Shown here: piece after piece, positions 26,373 through 35,034 of the stretch
How positions within the stretch are numbered: position 1 is the first letter of the stretch
Layout of the letters: every line of letters starts with the position of its first letter
Assembly: GCF_013744875.1 (NCBI RefSeq)
Contig: NZ_CP059399.1
Span: 5,146,001 to 5,210,000, forward strand
Source of the DNA: Nocardia huaxiensis
GTDB lineage: Bacteria > Actinomycetota > Actinomycetes > Mycobacteriales > Mycobacteriaceae
Reading direction: 5' to 3'
Length of the DNA stretch: 64,000 bases
The notes under the pieces: generated by a model
Databases searched by the model: none
Told to the model about the DNA's origin: nothing
What the model saw: the letters and a program-made list of their open reading frames with translations, nothing else
Program-made: the position numbers and the translations under genes

Positions 26373-28127
26373 ATGCCCCCGATATCGGATCGCGGCGGGA
26401 TCGGCCTGCGCCGCATGCTCTTCTGGGCACGAGGAGATCGCCGGCGCTTCCTCGCGGCGGCGTCCTGCGCACTGCTCGGCGCCGCCTGCGGACTGATCCA
26501 GCCCATCATCGTCACCAGAACCGTCGAACGCGCTGCGGCCCATGCCACGATCGTGCTGCCACTCGCGCTGCTCACCGCGCTGTTCCTGCTCCAGGCCGCG
26601 CTCAAAGCCTATTCGACCTACACCTTGGATCAGGCCGGCGAGAGCATCGTCCTGCGGCTGCGCGGCCGGCTGATCGATCACCTACTGCGCCTTCATATTT
26701 CGGTCTTCGGCGAACAACGGGTGGGTGACCTCATCTCGCGCGCCACGACGGACACCACGCTGCTGCGGGACGCGATCGCGTACCAGGCCGTCGGAGCGGT
26801 CGTCAATTGCGTCGTCGTCGTGGGCGGCGTGACCATGATGGTCGTCCTCGATCCGCTGCTCGCCGCTGTCGTGCTCGTCGTGGTGGTCACCTCGATGAGC
26901 GTGGTCGGATCCGTGCTCCCGCGCATCCGGCACTGCGTCGAGGCCGCGCAGGACGCGATCGGCCACCTCGCCTCGGAATTGGAGCGCGTCCTCAGCGGCA
27001 TTCGCACGGTGCGGATCCACAATCGGGAACCCCGGGAATCGGAATCATTGCGGCGCACCGCACAGCGCATCTACGACCACAATCTGCGGGCCGCCCGGGT
27101 GGGAGCCGTGGTGTCGCCGGCCCTCGATCTGGGCGCGCGGGGATCTTTCATCCTGGTGATCATCGTCGGCCTGGCCCGGGTGTCCTCGGGCGCGATGACG
27201 ATCGGCGATCTGGTCGCCTTCCTGCTGTACGTGGGCTATGTTTCCGGCCCGGCGTCGGGGCTGCTCGACATCGCCCGCGCGGTGCAGACCGGTCTGGCGG
27301 CGCTGCGGCGCGTCGAGGGGATACTCGTACTCCCGGCCGAGCGGGATGGCGAGCGTGAGGATTCGCCCGAAACCGGCCGAAATGGCTTGGTGGTGCAGGA
27401 CATCCGGTTCCGCTATGGCGACCGCACGATCCTCGAGGATGTGTCGATCCGGTTGCCGCACAACAGCTATACCGCCCTGGTCGGCCCGTCCGGCGCCGGG
27501 AAATCGACCATGGTCGATCTGCTGACGCGCTTCCGCGAGCCGGAGGCCGGCGAAATACTGCTCGACGGCCGCAGCGCGGCCCGCGGCTACACCCTGGCGC
27601 AATGGCGGGCCAAGGTCGGGCTGGTCGACCAGGGCAACAGCCTGATGTACGGCACGCTCCGAGAGAACATCACCTACGGCGTCGACACGGTCGACGAGAC
27701 GGCACTGCACCAGGTCATCGACATCACCGGCCTGACTTCGATGCTCGACCGCCTGCCCGACGGGCTCGACACGCAGCTCGGCGAACACGGCGCCGCGCTC
27801 TCCGGCGGCGAGCAACAGCGAGTCGCCATAGCCCGCGCATTGCTCACGCGCCCCGAGATCCTGATCCTCGACGAGCCGACGTCGCACCTGGACGCCGCCA
27901 ACGAAGCCCTCCTCGTGCGAACCCTGCGCCGGATCTCGGCCCACTGCATCGTGCTGGTGATCGCGCACCGGCCGGCAACGGTCCGGCACGCCGATCGAGT
28001 GGCCGTCCTGGACGAGAGCAGAATCGCCGCCCTCGGCGACTACGAAGAAGTCCGACATCTCTTGGGGCCCAATACATCCCCATTGCCCAACGGTCGGCGT
28101 GAACGCTCCCGAGCCGAAATCCGCTGA
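26373..28127 (+). CDS. ABC exporter (fused membrane and ATPase domains)
   Basis: A 584-residue type IV half-transporter, presumably a homodimer. Five to six transmembrane helices lie in residues 20-300, and the ATPase has GPSGAGKST (Walker A, about 370), LSGGEQQR (signature, about 476) and ILILDEP (Walker B, about 496). There is no N-terminal C39 peptidase domain, so it would not cleave a leader itself. The start follows GAGGAGAAC and lies 16 bases after the amide-ligase stop; the two are co-transcribed. The likely cargo is the modified product of the 51-residue peptide. Confidence 0.92.
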   Translation: MPPISDRGGIGLRRMLFWARGDRRRFLAAASCALLGAACGLIQPIIVTRTVERAAAHATIVLPLALLTALFLLQAALKAYSTYTLDQAGESIVLRLRGRLIDHLLRLHISVFGEQRVGDLISRATTDTTLLRDAIAYQAVGAVVNCVVVVGGVTMMVVLDPLLAAVVLVVVVTSMSVVGSVLPRIRHCVEAAQDAIGHLASELERVLSGIRTVRIHNREPRESESLRRTAQRIYDHNLRAARVGAVVSPALDLGARGSFILVIIVGLARVSSGAMTIGDLVAFLLYVGYVSGPASGLLDIARAVQTGLAALRRVEGILVLPAERDGEREDSPETGRNGLVVQDIRFRYGDRTILEDVSIRLPHNSYTALVGPSGAGKSTMVDLLTRFREPEAGEILLDGRSAARGYTLAQWRAKVGLVDQGNSLMYGTLRENITYGVDTVDETALHQVIDITGLTSMLDRLPDGLDTQLGEHGAALSGGEQQRVAIARALLTRPEILILDEPTSHLDAANEALLVRTLRRISAHCIVLVIAHRPATVRHADRVAVLDESRIAALGDYEEVRHLLGPNTSPLPNGRRERSRAEIR

Positions 28128-28142
28128 GGTCTGTACCGAAAG

Positions 28143-28227
28143 TGTCCGGAGGGGGACTTGAACCCCCACGCCCTAATACGGGCACTAGCACCTCAAGCTA
28201 GCGCGTCTGCCATTCCGCCACCCGGAC
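28143..28227 (-). tRNA. tRNA-Leu(GAG)
   Basis: Read on the minus strand, this is an 85-base class II tRNA. The acceptor stem GTCCGGG pairs with TCCGGAC plus discriminator A. The anticodon arm GCTAGC-TTGAGGT-GCTAGT gives anticodon GAG. There is a long variable arm and T-arm GGGGG-TTCAAGT-CCCCC. CCA is not encoded. An identical copy lies at 34856-34940 in opposite orientation. Confidence 0.95.
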
Positions 28228-28296
28228 CGGTGATGCCCGATTACCTTAGCGGAGGGGTCGCTGGGAGGGAAATCGGGCTGGGGGCTGGGGGTTTCG

Positions 28297-28608
28297 CTAC
28301 TTGATGATGCCGGTCTGGTTGAAGGACTTGAGGGGTTTGTCGGCGTTGGCGGGGAGCTGGCAGAGGCCGTTGACCGAGAGGATCGTGAAATCGACTGCGG
28401 TGCCCGCGGGTTCGGCGTCGGAGCCGGATTCCTGCTTGATGAACTTGGTGATGGTCATGCGCCTGTCGTCGGCACCCTGGTTGAGGTATTCGGAGCAGGT
28501 GGTGTCGCCGCCCTTGTTGAGGGCGCGGGCGACATCGGTGCAGCCGGAGATCAGAGTGACGGTGAAAGCCGCGGCGGCCACGGGGGCCATCCAGCGCAGG
28601 ATCGGCAT
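28297..28608 (-). CDS. Small lipoprotein
   Basis: A 103-residue protein from ATG 28608 with a signal peptide ending in the lipobox LISGC, so it should be lipid-anchored on the outer face of the membrane. The mature part (about 80 residues) has two more Cys (TTCSEYLNQG and GLCQLPAN) that may pair. It resembles small actinobacterial lipoproteins of unknown function. It is divergent from the UvrA-like gene. Confidence 0.8.
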   Translation of the reverse strand: MPILRWMAPVAAAAFTVTLISGCTDVARALNKGGDTTCSEYLNQGADDRRMTITKFIKQESGSDAEPAGTAVDFTILSVNGLCQLPANADKPLKSFNQTGIIK

Positions 28609-28781
28609 GTGGGGTCCTTCGGGTGCGGGCGGCGGGGGAGGGAGTGCCGCGATCGACCGCAACTGTAGAGGGCCGCCATCGCTCGGCAATCCTGGCTCAA
28701 CCCTGAGATCGTGGTGAATTGATGTGAGTTGCATCACAATTCACCGCACGTTTCGGGGGGTATTGATGGCATGGTGGGGGC

Positions 28782-31070
28782 ATGTCTGTTGCCTTCGGCG
28801 AAACCATTCGAGTGCTCGGTGCTCGCGAGCACAACCTTCGCAACATTTCCGTCGAGATCCCCAAGAACAAAATCACCGTGTTCACGGGGGTGTCGGGGTC
28901 GGGGAAGTCGTCCATCGTGTTCGACACCATCGCCGTGGAATCGCAGCGGCAGCTGTACGCCACCTTTCCCGCGTTCATTCTGAACTTTCTGCCGCGGTAT
29001 GAGCGGCCGCATGCCGAGGCCATCGAGAATCTGACCGCGCCGGTGATCATCGACCAGCAGCCGGTGGGCGGCGGGCCGCGGTCGACGGTCGGGACCATGA
29101 CCGACATCTACTCCATGATCCGGGCCATGTTCGCGCGGTTCGGTTCGCCGTCAACGGGATTGGTGTACGACTACTCGTTCAACACGCCGCAGGGCATGTG
29201 CCCGGCGTGCGACGGGCTCGGGGTGGCGGTCCACGTCGATCCCGACAAACTCGTGGATCGATCGAAATCGCTGAACGAAGGCGCGATTCTGTTGCCCGGA
29301 TATGCGGTGGGCAGCGGAGATTGGCAGCTGTACGGGAATTCGGGGCGCTTCGACCCGGACAAGAAGCTCGCCGACTACACCGATGCGGAATGGCATGATC
29401 TGCTGCACGGCACCGGCGGCAAAGTGGAACTGACTTTCGCCAAGGGGAGCTGGAAGGCCAATTACGAAGGGCTGGCGGACAAATTCACGCGGTCACGGGT
29501 GAAACGCGATACCTCGGGGCTGTCGGAGAAGACGCGGGAGCAGATTCAGAAGTTCCTCACCGAGGGGATCTGCACGGCCTGCAATGGTGCACGGCTCAAC
29601 GAACAGGCCCTCGCCACGAAGATCAATGGACGCAATATCGCCGAGTGGACGGCCCTGCAGATCACCGATCTGCTGGAGGTGCTGGGGGAGATCACCGATC
29701 CGGCCGCGCTCGGGCTGGCCGAGGCCACCAGGATCGCGCTCGGACGGGTCGCCGATATCGGGCTCGGGTACCTGAGCCTGGACCGGGCCACCTCGACGCT
29801 GTCCGGCGGTGAAGGGCAGCGGCTGAAGATGATCAAGCATTTGGGCAGCACGCTGGTGGGGATGACCTACATCTTCGACGAGCCCAGCGTCGGCCTGCAC
29901 CCGCGCGATGTCGGGCGGCTCAACCGGATGCTGGAAGCCCTGCGCGACAAGGGCAATACGGTGCTCGTGGTCGAACACGATCCGGATGTCATCCAGATCG
30001 CCGACCACATCGTGGATGTCGGGCCGCGCGCCGGAGTACACGGCGGCGAGGTGGTGTTCACCGGCAGCTTCGGCGAGCTCTGTCAGGCAGACACTTTGAC
30101 CGGGCAGGGCCTGCGGCGCAGCTTCACGGTCAAAGAGGCATTCCGTGCCGGAACGGGCGAGCTGCGCGTGGACAATGCCATCGCACACAACCTCAAGGAC
30201 GTGTCGGTCGGCATCCCGACCGGCATCCTCACCGCCGTCACCGGCGTCGCGGGCTCGGGCAAATCCAGTCTCATCCGCGACGAATTCCTGTCCCGCTACC
30301 CGGATTCCGTCTTCGTCGACCAATCGGCAATCGCTGCCAGTTCGCGCTCCACGCCGGCCACCTACCTCGGGCTCATGGACGGCATCCGCAAACTCTTCGC
30401 CAAGGAGACCGGCAAACCGGCGGGCCTGTTCAGCTTCAACTCCGACGGCGCGTGCAAGGAATGCGAGGGCCGCGGCGTCATCATCACCGAGGTCGCCTAC
30501 ATGGACCCGGTCACCACCCACTGCGAATCCTGTGACGGCCGGCGCTTCTCCGATGAGGTGCTCGCACTCACCCTGCGCGGCAAGTCGATTGCCGACGTGC
30601 TGGAGATGTCGGCGGAGGAAGCCGTCGAGTTCTTCCCGGAAAGGGCATTGAATGCCAAGTTGCGCACCATGATCGAAGTCGGCCTCGACTACCTCAGCCT
30701 CGGCCAGGCCATGAGCACCCTCTCCGGCGGCGAACGCCAGCGCATCAAACTCGCCACCCAACTGCAGAACACCGGCAGCGTCTACGTCCTCGACGAACCC
30801 ACCACCGGCCTGCACATGTCCGACGTCGACACCCTGCTGACCCTCATGGACCGCCTCGTCGAACGCGGCAACACCGTCATCGTCATCGAACACAACCTCG
30901 ACGTGGTCGCCCACGCCGACTGGGTCATCGACCTCGGCCCCGACGGCGGCAAGAACGGCGGCGAGATCGTCTTCACCGGCACCCCCGCCGAACTCCTCGC
31001 CGATCGGGACTCACTGACGGGTGAATACCTGCGGCGGTACAAGAACGGCTCGGGCCTTCACCAAAAATAG
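28782..31070 (+). CDS. UvrA2/DrrC-like ABC ATPase
   Basis: A 762-residue UvrA-family protein with two ATP sites: GVSGSGKSS near residue 37, LSGGEGQR and IFDEPSVGLHPRD in the first half; GVAGSGKSS, LSGGERQR and VLDEPTTGLHMSD in the second. Zinc-type Cys pairs are present (CPACDG, CTACNG, CKECEG, CESCDG). It is about 200 residues shorter than canonical UvrA (about 950) and probably lacks the UvrB-binding insert, as in UvrA2 and DrrC proteins linked to tolerance of DNA-binding drugs. There is no uvrB or uvrC nearby. It overlaps the next convergent gene by 13 bases. Confidence 0.9.
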   Translation: MSVAFGETIRVLGAREHNLRNISVEIPKNKITVFTGVSGSGKSSIVFDTIAVESQRQLYATFPAFILNFLPRYERPHAEAIENLTAPVIIDQQPVGGGPRSTVGTMTDIYSMIRAMFARFGSPSTGLVYDYSFNTPQGMCPACDGLGVAVHVDPDKLVDRSKSLNEGAILLPGYAVGSGDWQLYGNSGRFDPDKKLADYTDAEWHDLLHGTGGKVELTFAKGSWKANYEGLADKFTRSRVKRDTSGLSEKTREQIQKFLTEGICTACNGARLNEQALATKINGRNIAEWTALQITDLLEVLGEITDPAALGLAEATRIALGRVADIGLGYLSLDRATSTLSGGEGQRLKMIKHLGSTLVGMTYIFDEPSVGLHPRDVGRLNRMLEALRDKGNTVLVVEHDPDVIQIADHIVDVGPRAGVHGGEVVFTGSFGELCQADTLTGQGLRRSFTVKEAFRAGTGELRVDNAIAHNLKDVSVGIPTGILTAVTGVAGSGKSSLIRDEFLSRYPDSVFVDQSAIAASSRSTPATYLGLMDGIRKLFAKETGKPAGLFSFNSDGACKECEGRGVIITEVAYMDPVTTHCESCDGRRFSDEVLALTLRGKSIADVLEMSAEEAVEFFPERALNAKLRTMIEVGLDYLSLGQAMSTLSGGERQRIKLATQLQNTGSVYVLDEPTTGLHMSDVDTLLTLMDRLVERGNTVIVIEHNLDVVAHADWVIDLGPDGGKNGGEIVFTGTPAELLADRDSLTGEYLRRYKNGSGLHQK

Positions 31071-31780
31071 GAGACGACGCCGAGCCCCCGCTCGCGGGCG
31101 AGCATCATCACCGTGCCCCAGTCCCTCATCAGGTCGGTGAAGGTCTCGAACTCCCGCATGCGGGGTTCGTATTCGTAACGCAGGTGCGGGTCGATGTACG
31201 GGTGCAGATCGTCCAGGCGGGGCGATAACCGCGTCCACACGTCGGCCAGAACCTCGGCGGCGGCGGGCGAGTAGGACGAGATCAGCGGCTCCTCCTGGAT
31301 GACCGCTGTGGCGGGGCTCCACTGCTGTGCCGCAGCAGGATCGGTCGTCACCAACCGTTCACAGACGCCGTCGAGAAATGTTTGTGCGTCCTGCATGAAT
31401 GGTTCGTCGAAGTTGTCGTCGTACTCGTGGGGGGCGGGGCATACCTGATGCGTGCAGGCTCCGTGCGAGTACGCCGATCGGCCGAGGTACCAGCAGCAAT
31501 CCCGAGTTCGGCTCCATACGGATTCGAACTCCCGGAGCCAGTTGTAGCCGTCGGCGCGGAAGTCGTACTTCGCGATCCAGCCGTCGACGTGCCACCGCAA
31601 TCGATCAGGGTCGGTCTCGCGCCACTGCACGGCCTGTGAGTTCATCAGGAGTTGGTCGGCCGCAAAGTAGTCGAAGCGGTCCTGTGGCCGCCGCGGCTGC
31701 GGGAGAGTCGGGCGAATCAATTCGATCTCCCGTGCGAAGCGCGGCCAGTCGGCGATATAGACGGCCAGGTACAGGCCCAT
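31058..31780 (-). CDS. Conserved-looking hypothetical protein with Cys/His cluster
   Basis: A 240-residue soluble protein I do not recognise. The central stretch has RDCCWYLGRSAYSHGACTHQ followed by VCPAPHEY, giving four Cys and three His within about 30 residues, which could bind a metal. There are no signal or membrane segments, and the protein is rich in Trp, Tyr and Asp. Its start lies three bases after the phosphatase stop, so the two form a pair. It is convergent with the UvrA-like gene. Confidence 0.65.
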   Translation of the reverse strand: MGLYLAVYIADWPRFAREIELIRPTLPQPRRPQDRFDYFAADQLLMNSQAVQWRETDPDRLRWHVDGWIAKYDFRADGYNWLREFESVWSRTRDCCWYLGRSAYSHGACTHQVCPAPHEYDDNFDEPFMQDAQTFLDGVCERLVTTDPAAAQQWSPATAVIQEEPLISSYSPAAAEVLADVWTRLSPRLDDLHPYIDPHLRYEYEPRMREFETFTDLMRDWGTVMMLARERGLGVVSYFW

Positions 31781-31783
31781 GGT

Positions 31784-32278
31784 TCACCTTCCTGGAAGGG
31801 GGAGCCGGCGGATTTCGCAGAAGCGGGGGATGAATCGGTCCGTTTCCGGCACGCCGGTCAGGCGGCACAGTGCGGCGATGAGCAATCCGTGTGTGATCCA
31901 GATGGTTTCGCGGGGCGGGTCGGCCAGCACGGCCTCCGCCGCCGCGAGCGCCGTGGCGGAGAGCCTGCGCTCATCGATCATGCGCCGCACGGTCTGCCGG
32001 TCGGAGGTCTGGTCGACCTCGTTCAACGCCGGGTATTCCGTCATTGTCACCAATCCGGCGGCCAGCGCGGTCTCGCGTGTGCGCGCCATTCCTGAGACCG
32101 CCACCTCGATTGCTGCGCAATCGATTCCGTGTTCCTGTCGCAGGGTCTGCCCCATCAGGGCGGCCTGTTGCCGGCCGAACTCCATCAGCCTCGCGTCCGC
32201 CGCGCCGAACGCGGGCGTACCGAGATTGTGCCGATTATTGGCCTCGGAAAGCCCATGCCGTACAACGAGAACCGCCAT
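31784..32278 (-). CDS. Histidine phosphatase-family protein
   Basis: A 164-residue phosphoglycerate-mutase-like protein. It starts MAVLVVRHGLSEANN, with the phospho-acceptor His in RHG and a second catalytic His in WITHGLLIAALCR near residue 136. ATG 32278 places RHG at residues 7-9 as usual. It probably hydrolyses a small phosphate ester; the substrate is unknown. Downstream, four bases away, is the Cys/His-rich hypothetical gene. Confidence 0.85.
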   Translation of the reverse strand: MAVLVVRHGLSEANNRHNLGTPAFGAADARLMEFGRQQAALMGQTLRQEHGIDCAAIEVAVSGMARTRETALAAGLVTMTEYPALNEVDQTSDRQTVRRMIDERRLSATALAAAEAVLADPPRETIWITHGLLIAALCRLTGVPETDRFIPRFCEIRRLPLPGR

Positions 32279-32345
32279 GCCGCATCTTGACACGCGAATG
32301 CCTGACGAATCGACAGGATTTCGCGGCGTCGGCGAGGCGCCCCGA

Positions 32346-33152
32346 TCAGTCGGGGGTGCGCGCGCCGATCTCGTCCGCGTGCGCGATCCGGCCCACGATC
32401 AGGCGGTTGAGCCAGGCGGGCGAGAAGGACATGGCGGTGTTGAGGACCTTGGTCTGCAAGCCCACGAGGACGTGCGGCTGTGCCAGAGTCCGCTTGTGCG
32501 ACACCGTATTCCACACTTCGGCGGCGACATCCTCCGGGCTGATGTGCACGCCCAGCGTCTGCGCGCTCTTCGAGCCCCGATTCACCTCGTTCATCATGGC
32601 GGTGGAGACGAACAGCGGGAGTACGTCGTGGACCGCGACGTCCAGGTCCCGCCATTCCAGATCGAGCGCTTCGGTGAGACTGCGCACCGCCGCCTTGGAC
32701 GCGCCGTAGGCGGCCAGGCCCGGTTGACCGTAGAGCGCCGAGGCGGAGGCCATGTTCACGACATGACTGCCCGGGGTGCGACGCAGATGCGGCAGGGCGG
32801 CATGGCAGCCATTGAGCACGCCCTTCACGTTCACATCGATGATGCGATGCTGATCGGTCAGCGGGATCTCCCCGAACGCGCCGGAGGCGAGAATGCCCGC
32901 ATTGTTCACCAGCGCATCCAATCGTCCTGTGCGGCTGGTGAATTCGGCCAGCGCCGGGGTCCACTGCCCGGGATCGGTGACATCGAGGCGTCCCGCGATC
33001 GCGCGTTCACCGAGACTGTTCGCGACGGCTTCGGCGGCGGGCAGATCGATGTCGTACACGCCGACAGCCCATCCTTCGGCGGCAAATCGCTCGGCGATGG
33101 CGCGGCCGATGCCCGCACCCGCCCCGGTGATGAAAACTGCGCGCGGCGTCAT
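32346..33152 (-). CDS. Short-chain dehydrogenase/reductase
   Basis: A 268-residue classical SDR: nucleotide loop TGAGAGIGRAIA, NNAG, catalytic Ser in MASASALYG, and the Tyr/Lys pair in YGASKAAV. An NADP or NAD oxidoreductase of unknown substrate. The C-terminal segment FSPAWLNRLIVGRI is hydrophobic and could touch membrane. It stands 67 bases upstream of the phosphatase on the same strand. Confidence 0.9.
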   Translation of the reverse strand: MTPRAVFITGAGAGIGRAIAERFAAEGWAVGVYDIDLPAAEAVANSLGERAIAGRLDVTDPGQWTPALAEFTSRTGRLDALVNNAGILASGAFGEIPLTDQHRIIDVNVKGVLNGCHAALPHLRRTPGSHVVNMASASALYGQPGLAAYGASKAAVRSLTEALDLEWRDLDVAVHDVLPLFVSTAMMNEVNRGSKSAQTLGVHISPEDVAAEVWNTVSHKRTLAQPHVLVGLQTKVLNTAMSFSPAWLNRLIVGRIAHADEIGARTPD

Positions 33153-33286
33153 TGCTCGCTCCTTCGGTCCCTGGTCGACAACTCATCGTCTCCGATGAAG
33201 CAAACCGCTTCAGCTCGGGGATGCGAACCTGTGCGGTGGCGGCGACGCCGAGAGTCAAGGATTCGGCCGGAGGTGCCGCGAAACCC

Positions 33287-34153
33287 TCAGCCGCCGTGGG
33301 CCGAACGGCTCAGCAGCGCGGCATTCGCTTCCGATTCCGCCGCCGAGGCCGCGCGCCACACCCGCGCCTCGCTGGTGTGGCCGCGACGGTCCAGGACCGC
33401 GGCCAGCCCCGCCATCGCACGCACGTCACCGTGGTCGGCGGCGGTGCGCCACCAGTATTCGGCATCGGCCAGCTCGCCCTGCCGGAAGCGCACCACCGCG
33501 AGGTCGTAGGCCGCGCCGAGATGCCCGAAACCCGCTGCCTGCGACCATAATTGGCAAGCCTGCGTCATATCCCCGCGATTGTGCATGGCCACGCCGAGGT
33601 CGTAGAGCGCGTCCCGATAGCGGCTGGCATCCGGATCCGGCTCCGGCGCCACTGGAGTGAGCGCGGTGCTCACCTCGACCACCAGCTCCCCGAAATCCGC
33701 CGGCCCGATCCCGGTGCTGCAGTGCAGCACCGTGCACGTGCGTTCGCGCGTGATGAGCATCCCGTAGTTGCCCGCCCAGGAGACCACCGCCTCCGATTCG
33801 TCCACCCACACCGGGGTCAGCGTGATGGCGGCGTCGGGTCCGGCCGGGCACACCTGTAGGTCGATGCCGCCGGACATGGCATCGCTCCACACATCGACAC
33901 CGCGCATGCGCCGTCCGCCGAACGACACGTGCCCGCCGTCCACGGCCAGCCCGATGCCGATCCCGCGCACGCTCGCCGGGGGCGCGGCCGTTCGCAGCCG
34001 CAGCGAGACCGTGGTGGGGGAGATGCCCACGACCATCGAGTGCATCGGATACACCTTGGCCCCGTTCCAGGTCACGGGTTCGGCGCTGTCGTACCGGTCG
34101 GCGAGGGTGATCTCCGCTTCCGGCCACTCGACGTACTGATACCGCCCCGTCAT
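33287..34153 (-). CDS. Sel1/tetratricopeptide-repeat protein
   Basis: A 288-residue protein from ATG 34153. The first 180 residues resemble a beta-rich TerD-like or unknown domain (WNGAKVYPMHSMVVGISPTT). The C-terminal 100 residues contain three Sel1/TPR-like units (GVAMHNRGDMTQACQLWSQA, AVVRFRQGELADAEYWWRTA, AAVLDRRGHTSEARVWRAAS). Such repeats mediate protein contacts. There is no signal peptide. The specific role is unknown. Confidence 0.7.
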   Translation of the reverse strand: MTGRYQYVEWPEAEITLADRYDSAEPVTWNGAKVYPMHSMVVGISPTTVSLRLRTAAPPASVRGIGIGLAVDGGHVSFGGRRMRGVDVWSDAMSGGIDLQVCPAGPDAAITLTPVWVDESEAVVSWAGNYGMLITRERTCTVLHCSTGIGPADFGELVVEVSTALTPVAPEPDPDASRYRDALYDLGVAMHNRGDMTQACQLWSQAAGFGHLGAAYDLAVVRFRQGELADAEYWWRTAADHGDVRAMAGLAAVLDRRGHTSEARVWRAASAAESEANAALLSRSAHGG

Positions 34154-34403
34154 CTGCCCCGCCTTTTCCGGTGCCACGTGTCGTTTGCGGCCCACCGTAG
34201 TCCTCTCGGCGGCCGGTGAACCCCGTATTTGCCAGGTGTTTCGCCCAGCAAACATCTGGTCGTCCGACCTGCGTCAAGCGGCCTTCCGGGCCCGGTAGCT
34301 CGACCTATCCGGCAGGTCCGGCCGGTGTGTCGTACCGGATGTCGGCTCGGTGTCATGTTGAATGACGCCGAACTACCAGCGAACGAGTGAAAGGTAAGGA
34401 CAT

Positions 34404-34718
34404 ATGGCTCTGCCCACCATGACCCCCGAACAACGCTCCGAGGCGCTGGCCAAGGCCGCCGCGGTGCGCAAGGCCCGCTCGGAATTGATCGCGCAGGTCA
34501 AGAAGGGTTCGGTCTCTCTGGCCGAGGTTCTCAAGCGGGCTGACAAGGAAGACCTGGTCAAGAAGACGAAGGTGGCCGCAGTCATCAAGGCGCTTCCGGG
34601 CATCGGCCCTGTCAAGGCGGCCAAGCTGATGGACGAGGCGGAGATCCCCGCCGACCGCCGCATCGGCGGCCTGGGTTCCCGGCAGCGCGCCGCGCTGCTG
34701 GAGGCGTTGACCCACTGA
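34404..34718 (+). CDS. mihF: Actinobacterial integration host factor mIHF
   Basis: A 104-residue nucleoid protein with the mIHF sequence signature: a basic N-terminal helix (MTPEQRSEALAKAAAVRKAR), the helix-two-turn-helix PGIGPVKAAKLMDE and GLGSRQRAALL. It bends DNA and supports site-specific recombination. AAGGTAAGGA precedes the ATG. In mycobacteria mihF usually lies directly upstream of gmk and rpoZ; here it is followed by a tRNA-Leu gene, so it is either relocated or an extra copy. Confidence 0.93.
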   Translation: MALPTMTPEQRSEALAKAAAVRKARSELIAQVKKGSVSLAEVLKRADKEDLVKKTKVAAVIKALPGIGPVKAAKLMDEAEIPADRRIGGLGSRQRAALLEALTH

Positions 34719-34855
34719 CGCCGGGGGGTCGCCGGCCGGGCCGAATCAGAGCCCGGCGGCAACCTTCCCCGTCACGATGTCGCTCAGCAAACGCGCCCGA
34801 AACGGGCCGATTTGGTCCACACGGTGTCATCCGATAACCTTGCTGAGCACCACCG

Positions 34856-34940
34856 GTCCGGGTGGCGGAATGGCAGACGCGCTAGCTTGAGGTGCTAGTG
34901 CCCGTATTAGGGCGTGGGGGTTCAAGTCCCCCTCCGGACA
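34856..34940 (+). tRNA. tRNA-Leu(GAG), second identical copy
   Basis: This has the same 85-base sequence as the minus-strand gene at 28143-28227, including acceptor stem, GAG anticodon, long variable arm and TTCAAGT T-loop. It is followed at once by a strong hairpin terminator. The 3' 25 bases recur with one mismatch at 36669-36693, so this gene has probably served as an integration site. Confidence 0.95.
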
Positions 34941-34947
34941 CAACAGG

Positions 34948-34986
34948 GCGTGAATCTCTTTCCAGTAGAAGGAGATTCACGCTTTT
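34948..34986 (+). terminator. Rho-independent terminator after tRNA-Leu
   Basis: GCGTGAATCTCTTTC (34948-34962) pairs with GAAGGAGATTCACGC (34968-34982) around a five-base loop, with one T-G pair, followed by TTTTCT. It ends the tRNA transcript. Confidence 0.88.
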
Positions 34987-35034
34987 CTTATATGCTCGAC
35001 CGAGTAGTTGTTCCGCATACCGAAGGACCCCGCC

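Noticed and set aside
24056..26605. 849-codon open frame on the minus strand across the XRE, peptide and amide-ligase genes
   Set aside because: It mirrors the third-codon GC bias of the real plus-strand genes, has no family motif, and overlaps three well-supported genes.
24875..28127. Calling the peptide locus a standard lasso-peptide cluster
   Set aside because: No RRE-containing B1, no transglutaminase-like B2 protease, no recognisable leader motif, and the ligase lacks the usual N-terminal domain.
28782..31070. Canonical uvrA of nucleotide excision repair
   Set aside because: At 762 residues it is about 200 short and has no repair-gene neighbours; a UvrA2/DrrC-type assignment fits better.
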